Part shown: piece after piece, positions 1 to 6,505 of the stretch
How the letters are laid out: every line of letters begins with the position of its first letter
Numbering within the stretch: position 1 is the stretch's first letter
Assembly (NCBI GenBank): GCA_937952285.1
Contig: CALFZE010000075.1
Coordinates: 1-16,646, forward strand
Origin: UBA2428 sp002343545
GTDB taxonomy: Bacteria; Bdellovibrionota; UBA2428
Direction: 5' to 3'
DNA: 16,646 bases
Made by a program: the position numbers and the translations under genes
Notes under the pieces: model-generated
The model's input: only the letters and a program-made list of their open reading frames with translations
What the model was told of the DNA's origin: nothing
The model's database searches: none

Positions 1-56
1 GAAGAGAAGAATCCCGAGCCGCAACCCTGAAGCTGGTCGCCCCGGCCTTCCTCCCG

Positions 57-62
57 TACACT
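57..62 (+). promoter_or_regulatory. Possible -10 hexamer TACACT before the AraC-family gene
   Basis: TACACT ends 8 bases before the ATG at 71 and sits inside TCCCGTACACT (52-62), which matches 10 of 11 bases of an element at the same place before the lipoprotein gene starting at 2822. A weak -35 (TGGTCG, 34-39) lies 17 bases upstream. If used, the transcript would start almost at the ATG, which fits badly with the GAAGG at 63-67. Speculative. Confidence 0.25.
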
Positions 63-70
63 GAAGGCGC

Positions 71-841
71 ATGAAGCCGGGCGCGGACATCTCGATCGGG
101 CTCAAGGGGCTCGAGATCATTCATCACAATAAACCCAAGCTCTCGCTCGCCAAGCACTCGCACCCCGAGCACCACGTCATCCTCCCCCTGCGCGGCAAGG
201 TCCTCGTCAAGACGGGGGACCGGGAGTGGAGCTGCTCGCCGGGACGCCTTCTCTTCCTGCCTTCCGGCATTCCCCACGCTTTCGACTCCGGCGACGAAGG
301 AGGGGAACGGCTCATCTACCTGCTCAAGCCGGCCTTTCACCGCCGGCTGCCCAAGGAAGCCGCGCTCGCCACGGCGGACCCCCTCTTGCGCGAGCTCTCG
401 CTGCACCTGCTGCTGCGTCCGGTGCGCCCCCGCGCGAAGGGCGCCCTCGTCGAGACGCTCGGCCTTCTTTTCGAAGAGTCCCTCGCGAACGCCGCGTCGG
501 AAGTCGATGCGCGCGCCCGCGCCCGTGATCCCCGGGTCCGCAAAGCCCTCGACCTCATCGAGGTCCATTACCGCGAGGAACTTCGCATCCCCAAGCTCGC
601 CAAGCTCGTGGGCTTGAGCGAACGAAGCCTGACCCGGCTCTTCGTGAAGGAAGTCGGACAGAACCCCAAGCAGGTGTTGACCCGGCTCCGCGTCGACGAA
701 GCCCAGCGCCTCCTCTCGAGCTCGGATCGCGCCGTCACCGACATCGCGCTCGACGTCGGCTTTCAATCCCTCTCGTCGTTCTTCGCGGCCTTTCGGCAAC
801 GGACCGGCCACCTGCCCTCGGAGTACCGTTCCGCTTTCTGA
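71..841 (+). CDS. AraC-family transcriptional regulator with N-terminal cupin domain
   Basis: A one-component DNA-binding regulator of 256 residues. Residues 20-75 form a cupin-like sensor half, with histidines at 29, 31, 34 and 35 and a typical FLPSGIPHAF stretch ending near residue 71. Residues 155-256 hold the two helix-turn-helix motifs of the AraC/XylS family: LAKLVGLSERSLTRLF as the first, and DIALDVGFQSLSSFFAAFRQ followed by TGHLPSEYR as the second, a near-canonical AraC signature. The ATG at 71 is preceded by GAAGG at 63-67, a short-spaced Shine-Dalgarno. The effector is not evident from sequence; family members usually bind a small ligand in the cupin and activate a nearby gene or themselves. 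The adjacent Mpo1-like gene is on the same strand but separated by a hairpin. Family assignment is secure, targets unknown. Confidence 0.93.
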   Translation: MKPGADISIGLKGLEIIHHNKPKLSLAKHSHPEHHVILPLRGKVLVKTGDREWSCSPGRLLFLPSGIPHAFDSGDEGGERLIYLLKPAFHRRLPKEAALATADPLLRELSLHLLLRPVRPRAKGALVETLGLLFEESLANAASEVDARARARDPRVRKALDLIEVHYREELRIPKLAKLVGLSERSLTRLFVKEVGQNPKQVLTRLRVDEAQRLLSSSDRAVTDIALDVGFQSLSSFFAAFRQRTGHLPSEYRSAF

Positions 842-871
842 GGGCGTCGGAATTTTGACGCCCTCGGCTTT
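840..871 (+). terminator. Hairpin terminator overlapping the AraC-family stop codon
   Basis: A perfect 9-bp stem, GAGGGCGTC (840-848) with GACGCCCTC (857-865), encloses an 8-base loop and is followed by GGCTTTT. The left arm starts within the TGA stop. The U-tract is short (four T at 868-871), so termination may be partial. Confidence 0.55.
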
Positions 872-898
872 TCCCGTCGAAGCGCCGATAGGAACGCC

Positions 899-1300
899 AT
901 GAAAGCCAAGCTCGCCGAGGCCTTCTCGGACTACGCCGACTACCACCGGAACGAGACGAACCAACGCCTCCACGCGATCGGGATCCCGCTCATCGTCTTC
1001 GGAACTTTCGGCTTCTTCGGGCCGAACTACGGGCTGCTCCTGTGGCTCGCGGTGAACGCATGGTACCTGTCGCTGGACGCGCGTCTGGGCGCCGCGTTCG
1101 CGATCGTCTCGCTCGGGCTTCTCTACGGCGCGAGCGGGATCGCGGGGCCCTGGTTGCTCGCGCTCTTCGTCGCGGGTTGGGTCATCCAGGGCGTCGGCCA
1201 CTACTACGAGGGCCGCTCCCCCGCCTTCTTCAAAAACGCCCAGCACCTTCTCATCGGCCCGCTCTGGGTCCTGCAGAAGTACACGCGCCTCGCGCGCTGA
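899..1300 (+). CDS. Mpo1-like / DUF962 membrane protein
   Basis: A 133-residue integral membrane protein of the Mpo1/DUF962 (YGL010w-like) family. Family knowledge: yeast Mpo1 is an iron-dependent dioxygenase acting in alpha-oxidation of 2-hydroxy fatty acids, with histidines needed for activity; bacterial members are mostly uncharacterised. Visible here are the N-terminal signature DYHRNETNQRLHAIGIP (His16, Asn21, His25), hydrophobic segments at about 27-55, 62-80 and 83-100, and the C-terminal signature GHYYEGRSPAFFKN plus QHLLIGPLW (His101, Glu104, His116). Length is a little short for the family but all signature blocks are present. The ATG at 899 has AGGA six bases upstream. It follows the terminator hairpin of the regulator, so it may have its own promoter. 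Its 3' end converges on the lipoprotein gene with a 10-bp gap and no clear terminator. Confidence 0.88.
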   Translation: MKAKLAEAFSDYADYHRNETNQRLHAIGIPLIVFGTFGFFGPNYGLLLWLAVNAWYLSLDARLGAAFAIVSLGLLYGASGIAGPWLLALFVAGWVIQGVGHYYEGRSPAFFKNAQHLLIGPLWVLQKYTRLAR

Positions 1301-1310
1301 TCCGCAACGG

Positions 1311-2822
1311 CTAGTCCAGGATCGTGCGCGGCATCGCGCGCAGGAAGGTCTCCATGACCTCGACCGCGGCTTCGAGGTTCGCCTTCGCGCCTTCGCGCGC
1401 AAAGACCGCCGAAGCGGGCGTGCCGTCCAGGAACTTTCCGTTCACGAGGCCGTGGGAGCCTTCCGCCCGCACGATCCATTGGCGGATGCCCGTGCCGGGC
1501 GGCAGCATCGACGCGGCCGATTCGACGAGCATGTCGTAGGGACCCGTGGCGGGAAGCTCCTTGTAGATCGACGTCTTCATGAATTCCATGAAGGAGGTCA
1601 TCGTCGGCCAGCCTTCGGGCGTATCGGGAAGCATGACGAAGTTGATCCAGGTCAGTTTCTCGCGAAGCGAACGGACCTGCTCCTCGGTCACGAAATCCCA
1701 CGGGTCCTGCGCGAGCGAACGCACGCCGTCCAGGCTCTCGAAGACCGAGTAGACGGGATTGATGGCCAGCCAGCGCGTGAACTTGGCCTTGCGTTCGGGC
1801 GAGCCCATCATCCAACGCGCGAACTGGCTCATGCGCACGACCCCCGAAAGCGAGGTCACGACGCGCAGCTTGGCGAAACGGTCCGGGCGGATGCGATGGG
1901 CGTGTTTGGTGAGCGCGTAGACGAAGTCCTGCGTCCCCTTGGAGGCCGTCACGAGGACCACGGCGTCGAGCTGATCGAGCTTCTCGTCGAGCTGGTCCGC
2001 GATCATGCGGCCGTTCTCGTCGGAGCTGCCGGCCGAAAGCGTGTCGAAGAGATGGATCTTGAAGCCCTGCGCCTCGAGACGAAGCGCCGCGCTGCGGATG
2101 AGCTTGGGGGCCTTCAGCTTGGCGTGGCCGATCCCGTAGGCGAAGAAGAAACCGATGCGCGCCCGCTTCTCCATGGGAAGGTCCGCGACGGAGTTCGGCA
2201 CGCGGAAGGCCGGATCGCGCGCGGCCGAAGCCATCGCGGATTCGAACGCGCCGTCGTCGTCGCCCTGCGCGGGAATGAGCTGGGCGAGGGCGTCGCGCGC
2301 GCGCGCCATGCCTTGGGCCTGCGCGAGCTCCCGGCCGTACACGAGAAGATCGAGATCGCGCGGTCCGTCGCCGCGATGGCGGGCGAGCGCGCTCGGCGCC
2401 GGGAGAGTCTTATCGCAGGAGGAAGCCCCGGAAAGGAGGGCGTTGAAGCACTCGCGCTGGGTCGGCGTCAGCGACGCGACCGTGACGTCCTTGGCCAAGA
2501 GCTTGGGCAGCTCGGCTTCGACGGACTTCTTGAGCCCGAGCACGGGGGCCCGGAACTCCGCGGAGTAGGCGTGCGTCGGGCTCGACCGCCACTCAAGCCC
2601 GGGACGCGAGAGGTGCCGCAGCTCGATCGGCATCGGGCGCCATTCGAGCCTCGAGGCCGGCAGACGCGGCGTGCTTTCCGTCGCGATCTCGTCGACGGAC
2701 TGGGCTTCGCTCCGTCCGTAGAGCTCGCTTTCGTCGAGGGGACGCGGCCCCGTCGTCGGAGCGTGGCTGCACGCCAAAAGGGAAAGACCGAGCCAGGTGG
2801 ATTTCGCGACGCGGATTTTCAC
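1311..2822 (-). CDS. Lipoprotein, divergent alpha/beta-hydrolase-like
   Basis: A 503-residue predicted lipoprotein. The N-terminus has a charged region (MKIRVAK), a hydrophobic core and the lipobox SLLAC with Cys18 as the lipidation site. From about residue 221 the pattern suggests an alpha/beta-hydrolase core: a strand RIGFFFAYGIGH, then AVVLVTASKGTQD (287-299), where Ser294 sits at a nucleophile-elbow-like turn (TxSxG rather than GxSxG), a strand before Asp400 (NFVMLPD) and QWIVRAEGSHG with His457 near the end. Ser294-Asp400-His457 is an inferred triad, not shown. Residues 20-210 match nothing I recognise. The start is a GTG with no Shine-Dalgarno, directly downstream of a terminator-like hairpin; no in-frame ATG lies close upstream or near the signal peptide start. 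Substrate unknown: lipase, esterase and non-enzymatic roles all remain open. Confidence 0.75.
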   Translation of the reverse strand: MKIRVAKSTWLGLSLLACSHAPTTGPRPLDESELYGRSEAQSVDEIATESTPRLPASRLEWRPMPIELRHLSRPGLEWRSSPTHAYSAEFRAPVLGLKKSVEAELPKLLAKDVTVASLTPTQRECFNALLSGASSCDKTLPAPSALARHRGDGPRDLDLLVYGRELAQAQGMARARDALAQLIPAQGDDDGAFESAMASAARDPAFRVPNSVADLPMEKRARIGFFFAYGIGHAKLKAPKLIRSAALRLEAQGFKIHLFDTLSAGSSDENGRMIADQLDEKLDQLDAVVLVTASKGTQDFVYALTKHAHRIRPDRFAKLRVVTSLSGVVRMSQFARWMMGSPERKAKFTRWLAINPVYSVFESLDGVRSLAQDPWDFVTEEQVRSLREKLTWINFVMLPDTPEGWPTMTSFMEFMKTSIYKELPATGPYDMLVESAASMLPPGTGIRQWIVRAEGSHGLVNGKFLDGTPASAVFAREGAKANLEAAVEVMETFLRAMPRTILD

Positions 2823-2824
2823 AG

Positions 2825-2860
2825 AAAAAAGTCTACGGGAAGGACGTCCGTTTTCCCCGT
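2825..2860 (-). terminator. Hairpin and U-tract after the SleB-like/small secreted gene pair
   Basis: Read on the minus strand, ACGGGGA (2860-2854) pairs with TTCCCGT (2841-2835), one G-T wobble included, around a 12-base loop. AGAC and then six T (2830-2825) follow. It lies 26 bases past the stop at 2886 and ends two bases before the GTG of the next gene. Confidence 0.5.
2830..2835 (-). promoter_or_regulatory. Possible -10 hexamer TAGACT before the lipoprotein gene
   Basis: TAGACT stands exactly 7 bases before the GTG at 2822, within TCCCGTAGACT. It overlaps the right arm and U-tract of the terminator hairpin. No fitting -35 is present; a TTGACG at 2863-2858 is 22 bases away, too far for a standard sigma-70 spacer. 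Use would give a leaderless mRNA, consistent with the absent Shine-Dalgarno. Confidence 0.3.
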
Positions 2861-2885
2861 CAAAGATCCGTTTTCGCGGACCGGC

Positions 2886-3332
2886 TCAGAACGTGATGCT
2901 GCGGCTGCCGCCGAACGCGGCGTCCTCGATCTTGAGACCGCCCTTCTCCCAGGTCCACTCGGAACGCAACGGCGCGGGGCCTTCCTTCAGGCTCTTCGCC
3001 TCGAAAAGAAAGTCACCCAGGACCTTGCGGCTTCCCACGTGCACGACGACCTTGCGGGTCTCCCGGAAGCGCTCCTGCGTCCCCGCGCCTTCCGAGTCGT
3101 AGGTCAGGACCCAGACGTCCGGGTTCGCCGGCGAAGCCTCCCACGTCACGATCCGCGGGGGCAGGATCTCGAAGCGCAGGGGGATGCGCAACCGCGCGTC
3201 CGCATCGAAAACGGCCAGGTATTCGTCTCCCTCGAGTTCGACCCGCCACGGCGTCGTCACCGAGGTTCCCGAGACCGCGCCCGACAGCAGGACGAACCCC
3301 AACGCGAGCGCGCGCCAAGCGGGAGTTCTCAT
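2886..3332 (-). CDS. Small secreted protein of unknown function
   Basis: I do not recognise a family. The 148-residue product starts MRTPAWRALALGFVLLSG, a typical signal peptide with probable cleavage around residues 20-24. The mature part is rich in alternating hydrophobic and polar residues (for example WRVELEGDEYLAVFD, LRIPLRFEIL, RKVVVHVGSRKVLGDFLFEA), which suggests a beta-sheet protein, and it ends in a phenylalanine. No cysteine remains in the mature part. The start at 3332 is well supported: AAGGAGG lies 7 bases upstream and the ATG overlaps the stop of the preceding gene as ATGA. This coupling suggests a shared job, perhaps in the periplasm or outer membrane, with the SleB-like protein. 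A larger open frame extends further upstream but lies antisense to good coding sequence. Confidence 0.75.
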   Translation of the reverse strand: MRTPAWRALALGFVLLSGAVSGTSVTTPWRVELEGDEYLAVFDADARLRIPLRFEILPPRIVTWEASPANPDVWVLTYDSEGAGTQERFRETRKVVVHVGSRKVLGDFLFEAKSLKEGPAPLRSEWTWEKGGLKIEDAAFGGSRSITF

Positions 3333-4537
3333 CGGGCTTCCTCCTTCGCGAGCGACTCGAGCCGCGCGATCGTGGGTTCCGAGACGGAGCGAATGTAGAC
3401 CGGGATGTGGGCCAGCACGTCCTTCGTCGCGGCCTCCTTCTCGCCGGGCAGGAAGATCTCGGCCGTCGGGAGACGCATCCCGACGAGGATCGAGCGGCGT
3501 TCGCCTTCGGGCGTCAAGGCTCCCGTCTTCACGAGGGAGCGACGTCCCTCGAGGATGGCCGCGAGCGTCCACGCGACCGAGGCGGGGTTCTCGTTCTCGA
3601 CCTCGTTCAGCATGTGCGTCGCCTTGAGCCGCTGCGAATCGACGAGCTTCTCGAAATCCTTGTAGCGGGTCTCGGGCGAGATGTAGTCGGCGTAGACCGA
3701 GAAGGCGCGGTCGAGCGCGACCGAATCCTCGACCGTGAGTCCCACGCCGTTCTTGAGATCGCCCGCGTGGCCGCCCGAGCGCGCCCCCTTCAGCAACGAG
3801 ATCATGTGCGCGAGATTGGGCGAGCCCGGATTCCAGCTCGAGTACTTGAGCGGCATCGTGACCGCCGCCCAAAGGCGAAGCCCCGCGGGCTGGCCGAAGG
3901 CTTCGGGGGTCACGAAGCGACGCTCTTCCGAGCGGTTCTCGATGATGCGCATGACGAGCAAGAGGTTCTTGCGGCCGAGGCGGTCGTTCACGCACAGACG
4001 CCGCAGATCCATCGACTTGGCGAGCTTGCCGGCTCCCCGGCATTCCGCCGAGACCTGGCCGCGCGCCTCGCCCAGCGAGGTCAGGATAAGCGCGAGAAAA
4101 CCGAGGTCCGTGGACGGCAGCGTCTTCTCGAGCGCGCTGACGAGACGGCCGCGCCCCTCTTCCGCGGTAAGGCCCGCGAGGAACGCCTTGCCGTAGCGCC
4201 GCTCGACCTTATTGCGAACGTCGTTCAAGTAGCGACGCCCTTCGGCGACGCTGCGGATGCGGGGGATCTGCGAGGTCACGCGGAGGGCGGCAAAGTCCGA
4301 CTGCCCGCGGCTGCTCCGCGTCCGGGCCGCGAGCTCGACGGGCAGCTTCCAGGCCGGCGCCACCGCGGGTTGCGCCGTCTCCCGCGAAGATTCCGCCTTC
4401 ACGGAGGGCCCCCCGGCGGACGGCGCGGCGCCCCCTTTTTCGAGCAGCGCGTCCTTCGGAGCGGAATGGGAAGGCGACGAAGCCTCGACGACGTGCGTCC
4501 CCATCAATCCCAGCAAACAAGAGAGCAAAGCCCGCAT
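3329..4537 (-). CDS. Secreted protein with remote similarity to SleB-type cell wall hydrolases
   Basis: A 402-residue exported protein. MRALLSCLLGLMGTHVVEAS reads as a signal peptide, followed by a Ser/Pro/Ala-rich linker to about residue 65. Residues 145-241 recall the SleB/Hydrolase_2 family of lytic enzymes that cut glycan strands: LALILTSLGEARG with Glu157 where the family has its catalytic Glu in an EARG context, MRIIENR (196-202) like the family VILNR helix, and KYSSWNPGSPN (231-241) like the family QFSxW block. The insert between these blocks is longer than usual and has Cys166 and Cys182. Residues 265-402 are a helical C-terminal region I cannot place. Starts at 4537 and 4549 (ATG, four codons longer) are both possible. 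The hydrolase call is inference; exported protein is firm. It overlaps the next gene by ATGA. Confidence 0.65.
   Translation of the reverse strand: MRALLSCLLGLMGTHVVEASSPSHSAPKDALLEKGGAAPSAGGPSVKAESSRETAQPAVAPAWKLPVELAARTRSSRGQSDFAALRVTSQIPRIRSVAEGRRYLNDVRNKVERRYGKAFLAGLTAEEGRGRLVSALEKTLPSTDLGFLALILTSLGEARGQVSAECRGAGKLAKSMDLRRLCVNDRLGRKNLLLVMRIIENRSEERRFVTPEAFGQPAGLRLWAAVTMPLKYSSWNPGSPNLAHMISLLKGARSGGHAGDLKNGVGLTVEDSVALDRAFSVYADYISPETRYKDFEKLVDSQRLKATHMLNEVENENPASVAWTLAAILEGRRSLVKTGALTPEGERRSILVGMRLPTAEIFLPGEKEAATKDVLAHIPVYIRSVSEPTIARLESLAKEEAR
3340..3346 (-). promoter_or_regulatory. Strong Shine-Dalgarno AAGGAGG fixing the start at 3332
   Basis: AAGGAGG is placed 7 bases before the ATG, inside the end of the upstream gene. 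It is the best ribosome binding site in the window and decides the start of the small secreted protein. Confidence 0.8.
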
Positions 4538-4544
4538 CCCTAAG

Positions 4545-4550
4545 ATCATA
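4545..4550 (-). promoter_or_regulatory. Possible -10 hexamer TATGAT before the SleB-like gene
   Basis: TATGAT matches five of six bases of the sigma-70 -10 consensus and lies exactly 7 bases before the ATG at 4537 (spacer CTTAGGG). If used it gives a leaderless mRNA beginning at that ATG and would exclude the start at 4549. No good -35 lies at 16-18 bases. Confidence 0.35.
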
Positions 4551-4658
4551 CCGATCCCGCGCCTTACGGGAAGCGTCAAAGGTCTGGTCATCGCGTTCCG
4601 GTCTCGCGACGCCGCGCGTGCCAACCCGAAGTTTTCACCCTGTCTGCCAACGGCACCC

Positions 4659-4687
4659 TTGGGAGAAGGCGGGCCGCCTGCTAGACA
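4659..4687 (+). promoter_or_regulatory. Possible prs promoter, TTGGGA-17-TAGACA
   Basis: TTGGGA (four of six matches to TTGACA) and TAGACA (three of six) are separated by 17 bases. The predicted transcript start is within a few bases of the GTG at 4695 and ATG at 4698. No Shine-Dalgarno is placed correctly before prs. Confidence 0.3.
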
Positions 4688-4697
4688 AGCTCTCGTG

Positions 4698-5654
4698 ATG
4701 GCGACGTCTTTCCAAGAACGCCCTTTCAAAATCTTCTCTGGTTCTTCGAATCCCCAACTCGCCCAGGCGATCGCCGACAAACTCGGCGTCGAACTCGGCA
4801 AGCGGGTGCTGAGAACCTTCTCCGACGGCGAGATCCACTGCGAAATCCAAGAGAACGTTCGCGGACACGACGCCTTCGTCATTCAATCGACGAGCAGCCC
4901 GTGCAACACGAACCTCATGGAGCTGCTCATCCTGGGCGACGCGCTCCGGCGGGCTTCGACCCGCAGCGTCTGCGCCGTGATTCCTTATTACGGCTACGCC
5001 CGCCAAGACCGCAAAACCGCGCCGCGCACGCCGATCACGGCGCGCCTCGTTGCCGACCTCATCACGGCGGCCGGCTTCAATCGCGTCATTTGCATGGACC
5101 TCCACGCGGGCCAGATCCAAGGTTACTTCGACTTCCCGGTGGACCACCTTTTCGGGTCCGCCGTGAGCTTTCCCTACCTTTCGCAAAAGTACTCGTCCCA
5201 GCCGGTCACGATCGTGAGCCCGGACGCCGGGGGGACGGAACGCGCCCGGATCATGGCCAAGATGTTCGATGCTCCGCTCGCCATCGTCGACAAGCGCCGC
5301 TCGGGCCCGAACGAGGCCAAAGCGATGAACCTCATCGGCGAAGTTCGCGGTAGGTGCGCGATATTATTAGATGACATGATCGATACGGCGGGAACTTTGA
5401 CCGAAGCCGCACGGCTATTGAAGGCCGAAGGGGCCTCGAAAATCGTGGCCTGCGCGAGCCACGGCGTCTTCTCCGGAGCCGCTTTGGAACGCCTGAGCGG
5501 AGCGGATTTTGACGAAGTCGTGGTGACCGACACGATCCCCTTGCAGGAGAGCTTTAAAAAGCTTAAGAACCTCACAGTTTTGACGGTGGCCCCCCTCGTC
5601 GCGGAAACCATCCGCCGCAATCAGCGCAACGAGTCCGTAAGCTCGCTGTTCTGA
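4698..5654 (+). CDS. prs: Ribose-phosphate pyrophosphokinase (PRPP synthetase)
   Basis: Makes phosphoribosyl pyrophosphate from ribose 5-phosphate and ATP, the precursor of nucleotides, histidine, tryptophan and NAD, in the cytosol. The 318-residue length is normal for bacterial class I enzymes. Visible signatures are FSDGEIHCEIQENVRG (41-56), PYYGYARQDRK (96-106) with the flexible-loop KTAPRTPITA, the metal-binding DLHAGQIQGYF (134-144), the loop SPDAGGTERA (174-183), the catalytic K199-R200 area (VDKRRSG), and the PRPP-binding loop DDMIDTAGT (225-233). Everything needed for catalysis is present. The start is ATG 4698; the GTG at 4695 directly before it is in frame and would fit a leaderless transcript. 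prs followed by rplY, pth and ychF is a conserved order in many proteobacteria. Confidence 0.98.
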   Translation: MATSFQERPFKIFSGSSNPQLAQAIADKLGVELGKRVLRTFSDGEIHCEIQENVRGHDAFVIQSTSSPCNTNLMELLILGDALRRASTRSVCAVIPYYGYARQDRKTAPRTPITARLVADLITAAGFNRVICMDLHAGQIQGYFDFPVDHLFGSAVSFPYLSQKYSSQPVTIVSPDAGGTERARIMAKMFDAPLAIVDKRRSGPNEAKAMNLIGEVRGRCAILLDDMIDTAGTLTEAARLLKAEGASKIVACASHGVFSGAALERLSGADFDEVVVTDTIPLQESFKKLKNLTVLTVAPLVAETIRRNQRNESVSSLF

Positions 5655-5704
5655 AATCGAGGCAACGCCGTTACTCGGATCGATAAGTTGAGGATAACGA
5701 AACC

Positions 5705-6415
5705 ATGAGCCAAACGACCCAAGAAAACTTCTCGCTTCAAGTGAAGCCCCGCCCGGTTCTCGGCAAGAACGCTGCCTACCGCGCTCGCGTCGCCAAGTCG
5801 GTGCCCGCGGTCGTTTACGGCCCGAACATGAAGACGCCGGTTTCGGTTCACATCGATCCCGCTCTTTTCGTGCCGATGTACCGCAAGGTCGGCCGCACGG
5901 GTCTCATCACCCTGCAAACGATCGAAGGCGCCGAAGCTTCGCTCAACGGCACGAAGGTCCTCGTGAAGGATCTCCAAACCCACCCGCTCAAGAACACCCT
6001 CTTGCACGTCGACTTTCACCAAATCGACCTCAAGAAGGCGATCCGCATGACGGTTCCCCTGAACTTCATCGGCAAGGCGAAGGGTCTCGCCGATGGTGGT
6101 CTCATGTCGATCTCGGCTCGTCAGGTCGAAATTCGCGTTCTCCCCACGGAGATCCCGAACCACATCGACGTCGACGTCTCCGACCTCGGTGTGACAGACT
6201 CGATCCACATCTCCGAGCTCGCCAAGAAGATGGAAGGCAGCAAGTTCGAATTCATGTATGAATCCGACTACGCCCTCGTCGCCGTCGTTCGTCCGGAAGA
6301 CGAGAAGGCCGCCGAGCCCGCCGCCGGTGCCGCCGCTCCGGCCGCCGGTGCCGCTCCGGCCGCTGGCGCTGCCGCCGCTCCGGCCGCCGCCGCCAAGGCT
6401 CCCGCGAAGAAGTAA
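5705..6415 (+). CDS. rplY: 50S ribosomal protein L25, long TL5/CTC form
   Basis: Binds 5S rRNA in the large subunit. The 236-residue product is the long, two-domain form (general stress protein CTC type) rather than the short E. coli L25. Residues 8-100 are the 5S-rRNA-binding L25 domain (RVAKSVPAVVYGP, KVLVKDLQTHPLKNTLLHVDFHQID) and 105-197 the TL5-type beta domain (VPLNFIGKAKGLADGG, LPTEIPNHIDVDVSDLGVTDSIHISEL). Residues 201-236 are a low-complexity Ala/Pro/Gly tail ending in KAPAKK, a common but variable extension. GAGG lies 11 bases before the ATG, a rather distant ribosome site. The gene follows prs by 50 bases and is closed by a strong terminator, so prs-rplY probably form one transcript. 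Confidence 0.97.
   Translation: MSQTTQENFSLQVKPRPVLGKNAAYRARVAKSVPAVVYGPNMKTPVSVHIDPALFVPMYRKVGRTGLITLQTIEGAEASLNGTKVLVKDLQTHPLKNTLLHVDFHQIDLKKAIRMTVPLNFIGKAKGLADGGLMSISARQVEIRVLPTEIPNHIDVDVSDLGVTDSIHISELAKKMEGSKFEFMYESDYALVAVVRPEDEKAAEPAAGAAAPAAGAAPAAGAAAAPAAAAKAPAKK
6311..6400 (+). repeat. Imperfect GC-rich repeats encoding the L25 Ala/Pro tail
   Basis: Units related to GCTCCGGCCGCCGGTGCC recur three to four times with small changes and encode the APAAGA-type tail. Such coding repeats can change length by slippage. Confidence 0.6.
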
Positions 6416-6439
6416 CCCTTCTTCTCATCCCGATCTTCG

Positions 6440-6479
6440 AAACCCCGCTTGGAGCGATCCAGGCGGGGTTTTTGTTTTT
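6440..6479 (+). terminator. Strong intrinsic terminator after rplY
   Basis: AAACCCCGC (6440-6448) pairs with GCGGGGTTT (6463-6471). One T-G mismatch follows, then an inner TGGA/TCCA stem closed by a GCGA (GNRA) tetraloop. The tract TTTTTGTTTTT (to 6479) completes a textbook rho-independent terminator. Confidence 0.92.
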
Positions 6480-6499
6480 CGAAGGGCGGATTTTTCCGC

Positions 6500-6505
6500 T
6501 ATCTT
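6500..6505 (+). promoter_or_regulatory. Possible -10 hexamer TATCTT before pth
   Basis: TATCTT lies 9 bases before the pth ATG in the 35-base gap left by the terminator. A small hairpin GCGGA-TTTT-TCCGC (6486-6499) directly precedes it. No Shine-Dalgarno is seen, so pth may be read from a nearly leaderless transcript or by read-through. Confidence 0.3.

Larger units (their letters stand above)
4538..4697. other. Divergent promoter region between the SleB-like gene and prs
   Basis: These 160 bases separate two divergently read genes. Toward the SleB-like gene there is TTTGACG (4580-4574), TTCCCGTA (4572-4565) and TATGAT (4550-4545). Toward prs there is TTGGGA (4659-4664), a 17-base spacer and TAGACA (4682-4687), plus a compact palindrome AGGCGG-G-CCGCCT near 4667-4679. 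No RNA gene was seen. Confidence 0.5.

Noticed and set aside
2858..2863. TTGACG as a standard -35 for the lipoprotein gene
   Set aside because: No -10-like hexamer lies 16-18 bases downstream; the only TAnnnT is at 22 bases.
1452..3398. A 648-codon open frame on + across the lipoprotein and small secreted genes
   Set aside because: It is antisense to well-formed genes with signal peptides, lipobox and ribosome site. Its translation is Arg/Gly-rich with no family signature, as usual for GC-rich shadow frames.
4550..4882. N-terminal extension of the SleB-like protein on - back to 4882
   Set aside because: The extension would run antisense into prs, and the signal peptide begins at 4549 or 4537.
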